DNA from: a virus
Virus record (IMG/VR): IMGVR_UViG_3300005338_000004
Coordinates: 1-43,220 of that record
Strand: one strand, 5' to 3'
DNA: 43,220 nt
Shown one piece after another: positions 38,332 through 43,220 of this stretch. Both the position numbers and the translations under genes were made by a program. Below the pieces are notes generated by a model. The model saw only the letters and a program-made list of their open reading frames with translations, did not search any database and was not told where the DNA came from. Position 1 is the first letter of the stretch, and every line of letters begins with the position of its first letter.

Positions 38332-39083
38332 CGTACCCATTCAGAAGAGGCTTGGGGAAGCGCCTTAGCTTTGGAAACGTCAGCAAAGCGGATCATCATC
38401 AGCCCAACTCGGCTGGCTGATAACAGGTCATCCCTCAGCTTTACGATCTCGATCCGTCCATTATCGTTCTTTTTCCGGTGATACAGGCGCTTTTCTTCCA
38501 TCCAGAGCGGGCAGGTCTTGAACACCTTCCACCGATTGGTCTGCATACGGATCAGCATATCGCTAAGTCCAGCCTCAACGCCGTTCGTGCCATCCTCGAA
38601 CGTGGCTCGCTCCTCAAGCATGTTAAGGTCTTGATCCTCATACTGCTTTGCCAACTGTTCCCCTGAACCCTTGTCGTGCTGTAGGCCATCATGCGGCCAT
38701 GACCAGGGTAACCACTTGCCCCAAGGTTTCAACGCTGCTGCGTGGATAACCGGCGTAGCTTGTCGCTCGCGGTATTCCTTGGTCACGTGGATCGTGTCGG
38801 TATCGAGATCGTGCGCCAGATTAACGGCAGCGAACGGGTGATCATAGCCGAAGTCCATGCCCCCTATCTGCTTCCAGTATTTGGGGATTTCAAAGGGCTC
38901 TTCGAGGATCGATTCGTCGGCTATCGGGAAAATAGCGCCTTCGCCTAGACCGGGAATACCCTTGGACCGCGCCGCCCTCTCGTGCTGAGGCAAGGCGTTC
39001 CACTGATCATCTTTCTGACTTTGCGTCAGGTGCGGGACATCATCCCACGTTGCCGTCACTAAGTGCCGCAAGAGCCGCGTCAT
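38328..39083 (-). CDS. terL: large terminase, C-terminal nuclease part (frameshifted)
   Basis: A 251-residue frame beginning in the overlap; the real protein content starts at about VTATWDDVPHL. It contains the nuclease motif GGMDFGYDHPF and the later acidic GTNGVEAGLSD of terminase RNase H-like nucleases. Joined to the ATPase part it gives a normal-length enzyme. Whether the two are made as one chain by +1 frameshifting, as two proteins, or only appear split through a sequencing indel cannot be told from sequence alone. Confidence 0.83.
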   Translation of the reverse strand: MTRLLRHLVTATWDDVPHLTQSQKDDQWNALPQHERAARSKGIPGLGEGAIFPIADESILEEPFEIPKYWKQIGGMDFGYDHPFAAVNLAHDLDTDTIHVTKEYRERQATPVIHAAALKPWGKWLPWSWPHDGLQHDKGSGEQLAKQYEDQDLNMLEERATFEDGTNGVEAGLSDMLIRMQTNRWKVFKTCPLWMEEKRLYHRKKNDNGRIEIVKLRDDLLSASRVGLMMIRFADVSKAKALPQASSEWVR

Positions 39084-39789
39084 CCATGTATTGCATCACC
39101 ACTTCGGATATACCGGAAAGCGGCGTGAAAGTCAGCATCATAAGCCCGAGCGTCGTCATCAACCGCAACAAGCATTCGGTGTAAACGTCCTGCGGCGATT
39201 CCTCGTCCAACCAGATCAGATGTTTAGCCGTGCCCTGGAACTTCTTTCGCCCTTGGTCATAGCTCTTGAGCCCGCAAACGCTTATGCCGCCTGACTTATG
39301 CCGCACCGCAAAGGTATCGACTGCATCAGCCACACCACGGCGTCTACTCGGGTCGCCGATGAGAAGATTGCCGGGGATGAGCCCCGTTCCCATCTGTTCA
39401 ACCGGGCCTAAGAGGCAAAGCTGGATGATGTCGCGCGTCGTCTCCGCTGTGTCGCCAGATGCCCACGCATCAATGGGATGATCAAACCGGCGTCCCTCCC
39501 ACCAGTCCGGATACTCGCCAGTTAGATGCAGCGTTGTCTCATAACCGCCAGCACCCCAGGTCTTGCCAACACGGTTGGCGGCCATGAAGGCGCGTTCGTT
39601 TACACCAGCATCCGCCCCGAGACGGAAGAACTCCATGTGTTTACGATATAGTTGGCGACGTAGCGGGCCGGTGTCAGGGTAAAGCTCATAGAGCTTGCGC
39701 CTATTCCTGCGGCGCTCCGCTTCCTCCAGCAGCGCTGCCAATTCCCGCTTTTCCGAGAAGGATAGCAAGGCGGGATTCAAGCTGTTCAT
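39040..39789 (-). CDS. terL: large terminase, N-terminal ATPase part (frameshifted)
   Basis: A 249-residue frame holding the packaging ATPase: Walker A at 71-78 (ANRVGKTW), Walker B at 191-196 (LIWLDE), coupling region TFTPLSGISEVV near the end. It stops early at 39040, and the nuclease half continues in the +1 frame from an overlapping region. Start ATG 39789 lies inside the small terminase gene, an overlap of 89 bases. P22/Sf6-like headful family, normally about 480 residues in one chain. Confidence 0.85.
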   Translation of the reverse strand: MNSLNPALLSFSEKRELAALLEEAERRRNRRKLYELYPDTGPLRRQLYRKHMEFFRLGADAGVNERAFMAANRVGKTWGAGGYETTLHLTGEYPDWWEGRRFDHPIDAWASGDTAETTRDIIQLCLLGPVEQMGTGLIPGNLLIGDPSRRRGVADAVDTFAVRHKSGGISVCGLKSYDQGRKKFQGTAKHLIWLDEESPQDVYTECLLRLMTTLGLMMLTFTPLSGISEVVMQYMDDAALAALSDGNVG

Positions 39790-40147
39790 CGGTCAAATGC
39801 TCAATGCTTCCAGAGTGATTGACATCGATCTTATCCCCGTACTTCTTGGGCTGGAGCTTGGATGCCTTCCACTTGCGGGCATCGATACGCACTCGTGCCT
39901 TGTTAGCGTCAGGCTCCGTGTCGGCAATGTCAATGATCTCATCGGCGTAGAAGTCAGCCTGATCTTCCCGCGCACGCGTGTAATTGTCAGAAAACTCCTC
40001 ATCACTCGCCAGCCATTCGTAGATCGTAGGACGGCTTGGAAGCTTTAGCTCTTCGTCGTCACAGATCGACTTGAGGCTTTTACCGTCCGCAATGAGGCTG
40101 AGGATGGTGGCTTTGTGCTCGGCGATTTGCTTGGGAGAATAGGTCAC
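39701..40147 (-). CDS. terS: small terminase subunit (Sf6-like)
   Basis: A 148-residue protein from GTG 40147. An N-terminal HTH (KQIAEHKATILSLIADGKSLKSICDDEELKLPSRPTIYEWL) is followed by a helical oligomerisation part (FYADEIIDIADTEPDANKARVRIDARKW) exactly as in Sf6/P22-type small terminases that recognise pac sites. Directly upstream of the large subunit. Confidence 0.82.
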   Translation of the reverse strand: MTYSPKQIAEHKATILSLIADGKSLKSICDDEELKLPSRPTIYEWLASDEEFSDNYTRAREDQADFYADEIIDIADTEPDANKARVRIDARKWKASKLQPKKYGDKIDVNHSGSIEHLTDEQLESRLAILLGKAGIGSAAGGSGAPQE

Positions 40148-40240
40148 AACTGCTCTTGTCGATGCCTTGCGCTCAGGTGCGTGTTTACACCACTTCAGTT
40201 AGATAGCGCTATCCTTATAGAGTGTTGAAGGGAAATGAAA

Positions 40241-40260
40241 TAGCTCGCTTACGCGAGGGG
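40241..40260 (+). repeat. mini-palindrome, variant stem
   Basis: Stem CTCGC/GCGAG, loop TTAC, just after the stop of the leftward gene ending at 40263. The nearby perfect palindrome GATAGCGCTATC (40202-40213) may be a decayed copy. Confidence 0.7.
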
Positions 40261-40262
40261 CG

Positions 40263-40607
40263 CTAGGTTACGAACCGATATGGAGCCTCGAAATATCTGA
40301 CGTGTACCGTGCCTGTGGTCATAGAACTGTCGCCAGATGCAATAGGCTCGTCATGGGCGGGCGTTTGGGGTTCGGATGAGGAATTGTCCATCTGAGGGGT
40401 TGAGAGGCTTCCTAGGGCTGTTTCTAGGCGTTCCATTTCGATGGCCAGAAGATGCTCCAATCCGTCCCCTACAGCCCGCAGCCATTTATCGGTGAGCGGA
40501 TCGCTTTCTGTGAGCCTGTCGAAGATATCGCCAACCGCCTCCAAGTTAGATGCGTTCCATTCTTTATCGCTGATATCCCGCGTAGCGGCTACGTCTACTC
40601 TGCTCAT
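40263..40607 (-). CDS. hypothetical 114-aa protein
   Basis: MSRVDVAATRDISDKEW opens with a palindrome-encoded VAATR. Central helical part (FDRLTESDPLTDKWLRAVGDGLEHLLAIEMERLETAL) and a Ser-rich C-terminus. Lies between replication and terminase genes. Not recognised. Confidence 0.55.
   Translation of the reverse strand: MSRVDVAATRDISDKEWNASNLEAVGDIFDRLTESDPLTDKWLRAVGDGLEHLLAIEMERLETALGSLSTPQMDNSSSEPQTPAHDEPIASGDSSMTTGTVHVRYFEAPYRFVT
40577..40592 (-). repeat. mini-palindrome, coding VAATR
   Basis: At the N-terminus of the leftward gene 40607-40263. Confidence 0.75.
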
Positions 40608-40646
40608 TGGTTAGTGTCCTTGTTAGGAATAGCTGCCTGTTAGTTT

Positions 40647-40662
40647 TAGCCGCTTACGCGGG
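40647..40662 (+). repeat. mini-palindrome after a leftward stop
   Basis: Stem CCGC/GCGG, loop TTAC, next to the stop at 40664. Confidence 0.75.
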
Positions 40663-40663
40663 T

Positions 40664-41125
40664 TTAGTCGTCTCGCGCCTCGGGATCATCGCCAGCCGCA
40701 GTGATTGCCATCGCCCCTAGCGAGCCAGCAGGCAGGTCTTCGGCTAGTTTAAGCAGCCTTTGCGACATTATTTTTCGGGAATGCTCATCCATCTCATCTT
40801 TGGTAGGCAACAGCGCGACAGCGTGCTTCTCTAGCCGCGCCTCAACTTGCTCCAGCGTATCGCCCTTGAACATCTCGCGGGCCATGTCCCACTTGCGCGC
40901 TTCGCTAGCCAGAAGCGGCCCGGAAGGGCAATAGTCGAGGTTGTTATTGGCTACCAGCCCGCGACTCAGGGCTTTCATCACCTTTTCAAGAGCCCATGCC
41001 GAGCAGCCTTCCAGGCTCATCAGATAGGAGCTTACCGTCATCTGCGTGACCCTATCGGCCATCCACGGATAACCGGCGAACATTGCCAGCAATAACGCCT
41101 TCTTCCGCTTCTCGTCTTCCGTCAC
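40664..41125 (-). CDS. possible replication-associated or helicase-loader-like protein
   Basis: A 153-residue helical protein: LLAMFAGYPWMADRVTQMTVSSYLMSLEGCSAWALEKVMKALSRG, then NLDYCPSGPLLASEARKW. Similar proteins lie directly after O-like genes in phages and are sometimes called P-like; I cannot confirm it. Overlaps the O-like gene. Confidence 0.5.
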   Translation of the reverse strand: MTEDEKRKKALLLAMFAGYPWMADRVTQMTVSSYLMSLEGCSAWALEKVMKALSRGLVANNNLDYCPSGPLLASEARKWDMAREMFKGDTLEQVEARLEKHAVALLPTKDEMDEHSRKIMSQRLLKLAEDLPAGSLGAMAITAAGDDPEARDD

Positions 41126-41675
41126 TTTCCAACTCCGCCATGAAATCCAGCCTCAATGCCTCAACGCCTCTGAGCGGCCTTGGCGGCGAACCGCGCGCAT
41201 TCGGTAGCCGCTCGACGGCCTGCAGTACCCAATTCCGCCACGTCGCAGGCCAATCAAGTTTGGCGGCATCCTTCCCGGCCTTGGCCTGCCAATAGTTCCG
41301 GAATTTGGCAACCTCAGTTTGGGCTTGGGAAGGCGAAAGCCCATTTGACGTGGCAAACCCGATGTCAGGCTCGAAATCGTCGGAAAGGCGCGAACCGCGC
41401 CGAGGGGTTTGGGGGGTATAGGGGGGATTAATTTCTTTTAGGGGTCTGGGGGGATTTTCTTTATCAAGGGGGCTTAGGGGGGCAGGGGGTTTGTCCGGAT
41501 TGTCCCGCCTTGTCCGTGACTGTCCGTGACTGTCCGTGACATTTGCCCTGCTACGGGCCTTGCGGATAGCTTCATTCGACCGGACGGATGACAATGCCTT
41601 GACGGCCAACAGCGCCTGTTCGGCGGTTAGGCCGCTCGCCAGTAGCGCATCGATCATTTCAGGGGTGACCTTCAA
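41052..41675 (-). CDS. lambda O-like replication protein with internal origin-like repeats
   Basis: A 207-residue protein from TTG 41675, 8 bases after AAGGGA. Residues 1-30 hold a UBA-like helix pair (EMIDALLASGLTAEQALLAVKALSS), 35-90 a Pro-rich linker encoded by the tandem repeats and G-tracts, and 95-160 a DnaT/O-type domain (FEPDIGFATSNGLSPSQAQ, then FRNYWQAKAGKDAAKLDWPATWRNWV). The layout, a replication gene with iterons in its middle, is that of lambda O. Confidence 0.6.
   Translation of the reverse strand: MKVTPEMIDALLASGLTAEQALLAVKALSSVRSNEAIRKARSRANVTDSHGQSRTRRDNPDKPPAPLSPLDKENPPRPLKEINPPYTPQTPRRGSRLSDDFEPDIGFATSNGLSPSQAQTEVAKFRNYWQAKAGKDAAKLDWPATWRNWVLQAVERLPNARGSPPRPLRGVEALRLDFMAELESDGRREAEEGVIAGNVRRLSVDGR
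41404..41486. other. G-tract region, possible quadruplex or melting element
   Basis: Eight runs of four to six G on the plus strand, spaced by short A/T-rich links (TATA, ATTAATTTCTTTTA, ATTTTCTTTATCAA, CTTA). They meet the usual pattern for G-quadruplexes and flank the iterons. They encode the Pro-rich linker on the minus strand. Confidence 0.55.
41492..41540. repeat. iteron array, candidate replication origin
   Basis: TGTCC recurs at 41492, 41501, 41511, 41521 and 41531, about one helical turn apart; the last three units are perfect copies of TGTCCGTGAC. Direct repeats at helical spacing inside an O-like gene beside an A/T- and G-rich tract are what an initiator-bound phage origin looks like. 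Confidence 0.6.
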
Positions 41676-41752
41676 CAGCTAGTCCCTTGCAACTAAGATT
41701 CGGGCTAGCTATTGTCTCCACGCACCAACCGAAACGGCAAATGCACTTGTGG

Positions 41753-41784
41753 AGGCAGTTGAGGCCAGCCCGCTTCAACTGCCT
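41753..41784. terminator. perfect 10-bp stem-loop
   Basis: AGGCAGTTGA (41753-41762) and TCAACTGCCT (41775-41784) pair perfectly around a 12-base loop, between the DnaA-domain gene and the O-like gene. No long U-run on either strand, so it may act as an attenuator, processing site or protein-binding palindrome rather than a strict terminator. Confidence 0.5.
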
Positions 41785-41832
41785 TTCACATTACGCCGAT
41801 TTACTTGGCTTGCAAGCCAGATCGCGCGGGCC

Positions 41833-42369
41833 TTAGAGCGTGCCCGCATCTCCCTTGTGGCTTGTGGGGATAACCCATCCATGAGCGCCAAATATCGCTC
41901 GCGTACAGTCGATAGCTTCGTCCACGACGATTGGCCTTGGAATGGACGGCTTCCTGACTCGTGCTGGTCCGTTGCTGAGTAGGGATACAATGGACGAATG
42001 GTCACGGTGCATGAACTCCCCTATACGTGGATAGGACCACCCTCTGGCCCGGAGGTAGCTGGCGACTTCCTTACGACACCTGATGATATGCTGATCCCGC
42101 TGGTGGCTGACCAACCGGCGCAGGTTCTCGCCAAAGCCCTTGAGGATCATCTTGACCCCAGTGCGCCAGACAATCTCATCATCGTTGAGAATGGCGTCCA
42201 GTCGTTCCTGGGTCGGCCGGGGAAGCTCAACGGCTTGTTTGGGTTCAGGCGGTTCCATCGGGGGAATGTAGCTGCGCTTCTTGAGGGGAGGCTTTGGCTT
42301 TTGAACAATGCCCATAAGCCGTTCGCGTGCGCCGCGATAGCGCTCCTGATACTCACCCTCAATTGTCAC
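41833..42369 (-). CDS. protein with DnaA C-terminal DNA-binding domain
   Basis: A 178-residue protein from GTG 42369, after AAGGGGAAATAA. Residues about 88-140 match the DnaA domain IV: VASYLRARGWSYPRIGEFMHRDHSSIVSLL, with RDHSSI (122-127) corresponding to the GRDHTT signature that reads the DnaA box. There is no AAA+ ATPase. The N-terminal part is Pro/Lys-rich. It may target phage origin sequences or compete with host DnaA. Confidence 0.75.
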   Translation of the reverse strand: MTIEGEYQERYRGARERLMGIVQKPKPPLKKRSYIPPMEPPEPKQAVELPRPTQERLDAILNDDEIVWRTGVKMILKGFGENLRRLVSHQRDQHIIRCRKEVASYLRARGWSYPRIGEFMHRDHSSIVSLLSNGPARVRKPSIPRPIVVDEAIDCTRAIFGAHGWVIPTSHKGDAGTL

Positions 42370-42513
42370 TTATTTCCCCTTGGGTTTGTTGTTTCGTTTT
42401 GAGAAGAACTCAGGCGCATCGGCCATGCTCTTGGTGGTGTTCCAAGGCAGCTTAGGCGGCGTGAGCCCTGACGGGGGTAATTGCGCCCCAGCTTTCGAGT
42501 AGATTGGTCGCAT
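42370..42513 (-). CDS. small basic protein in the replication cluster
   Basis: ATG 42513 follows GAAGGA by 8 bases; 47 residues (MRPIYSKAGAQLPPSG to a basic end FFSKRNNKPKGK). It overlaps the end of the VRR-NUC gene by 62 bases and its TAA touches the next start. Unknown function. Confidence 0.5.
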   Translation of the reverse strand: MRPIYSKAGAQLPPSGLTPPKLPWNTTKSMADAPEFFSKRNNKPKGK

Positions 42514-42883
42514 GATCGATATCCTTCACCACAGCAAAGACACAGCCTAGCGCCTCCACTCGAAGCCGGAAATCCTTTTGCTCGGGAGTGAGGTAGCCCT
42601 TCGGGGCCTTGATCTCCATGAAGCAGATTTGCTGGTCAGGCGTAATGATGGTCAGGTCAGGAACGCCCTTGAGCATTCCCATAGCCTTGGCTCTAGCGCC
42701 CGCTATCCTGGATCGGGGATTGTTCGTCGTGTGCCAAAACACCATGTGCTTGGCTCCGCGTGTGCGTAGGTGAGCGACAATGGAGCGGTGCAGCTGTTCC
42801 TCGGGATTGCCGCGCTTCTGGATTGAGGCTGTCAGAGCCTTGGTCGTTTCGGCGAACTTGCGGGGCAGGCGGTAGCGGGTCAC
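42452..42883 (-). CDS. VRR-NUC domain nuclease
   Basis: A 143-residue protein of the standalone VRR-NUC type: EEQLHRSIVAHL, the catalytic GVPDL (73-77) and EIKAPKG (Glu90, Lys92) plus a following Gln. These phage enzymes are structure-specific nucleases acting on branched DNA. It opens the replication group, overlapping the gene upstream. Confidence 0.82.
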   Translation of the reverse strand: MTRYRLPRKFAETTKALTASIQKRGNPEEQLHRSIVAHLRTRGAKHMVFWHTTNNPRSRIAGARAKAMGMLKGVPDLTIITPDQQICFMEIKAPKGYLTPEQKDFRLRVEALGCVFAVVKDIDHATNLLESWGAITPVRAHAA

Positions 42884-43080
42884 TGCTTTGGCCCGACTTC
42901 ATAGATTTTGGCGTTCGTGCTTTCGATAGCATTAGCGAAGGCCAGTAGCGCTTGCTCAGCCGTAGCGTCTGGGGGCATGCCTTTGGCGAAATCGCGTGCC
43001 ATCTTGGCAAAGAAGGTGGCGGCCTGTTCCATCGCCATTCGGGCCATCTCACGCATCACAGTTGGATCATCGACGTTCAT
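42880..43080 (-). CDS. hypothetical 66-aa protein
   Basis: ATG 43080 lies 6 bases after GGGGGAAG of a palindrome on the minus strand; a GTG at 43095 would fall inside that element. Helical (REMARMAMEQAATFFAKMARDF; EQALLAFANAIESTNAK). First gene left of the circular joint. Unknown. Confidence 0.6.
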   Translation of the reverse strand: MNVDDPTVMREMARMAMEQAATFFAKMARDFAKGMPPDATAEQALLAFANAIESTNAKIYEVGPKQ

Positions 43081-43089
43081 GTTTTCTTC

Positions 43090-43105
43090 CCCCACGTAGT
43101 GGCTA
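43090..43105 (-). repeat. mini-palindrome, variant stem at the joint
   Basis: Stem CCAC/GTGG; on the minus strand it ends GTGGGGGAAG, the ribosome site for ATG 43080. Confidence 0.8.
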
Positions 43106-43220
43106 TTTAAGCTTCTGGAGATAGTATTGAGATATATTTAGCCGCCTTCGGCGGGGCTTGCAGCGCTTCGCTCGCTGTCGAGTACAGATTCCGGCAATTT
43201 GTTAACACGTCCAGCCAACA
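43101..43220. repeat. terminal direct repeat, right copy
   Basis: Exact copy of bases 1-120. Removing it leaves 43,100 bp of unique sequence. Confidence 0.95.

Overview
The window is one complete podovirus-like phage genome. Bases 43101-43220 repeat bases 1-120 exactly, so the unique sequence is 43,100 bp and the molecule is circular or circularly permuted. I see no integrase, no clear lysogeny repressor, no DNA or RNA polymerase and no tRNA. A temperate lifestyle is therefore unsupported. The host is probably an alphaproteobacterium; this is inferred from the character of the MazG-like, nucleotidyltransferase and tail proteins and is only moderately sure.

Layout. A control region near 1035-1086 holds two opposed sigma70-like promoters that share one -10 region. 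Rightward (+) from it runs an accessory/early arm of about 35 mostly tiny genes (1.1-14.6 kb), many with ATGA or similar start/stop overlaps. Recognisable members are a 300-aa recombination-like protein, a VWA-domain protein, NinB, a nucleotidyltransferase, a SLOG-family protein, an HNH nuclease, a MazG-like fusion, a winged-helix protein and a secreted collagen-like protein. Leftward (-) from the control region run a ribbon-helix-helix protein, a Dam-type methylase and a zinc protein. After the circular joint the same strand carries a VRR-NUC nuclease, a protein with a DnaA C-terminal domain, a lambda-O-like protein with iterons inside its gene, and the terminases. Then come portal, scaffold-like protein, SU10-type (DUF5309) major capsid protein, P22 gp4/gp10-like tail proteins, internal virion proteins, a SleB-like hydrolase, tail fibre and fibre chaperone, and a lysis cassette with M15 endolysin, PG-binding membrane protein, holin candidates and a PAS protein. 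The two arms converge on a structured non-coding region at 14577-14983.

The most striking feature is a family of about 45 dispersed mini-palindromes (consensus TAGCCGC-loop-GCGGGGAAGG and its reverse complement), concentrated in the early arm. Their stems vary with compensating changes (CCGTCC/GGACGG, CCGTGT/ACACGG, CCGAC/GTCGG, CCAC/GTGG). In one orientation they supply the Shine-Dalgarno sequence of the next gene. In the other they supply the stop codon of the previous gene. Many also lie inside genes, nearly always in the frame that reads AATR or R-x-A-A. This looks like a mobile or selected element specific to this phage lineage. Other points of note are a frameshifted large terminase, an origin-like block of iterons and G-tracts, a lone + strand gene inside the tail operon, and tandem duplicated virion genes.
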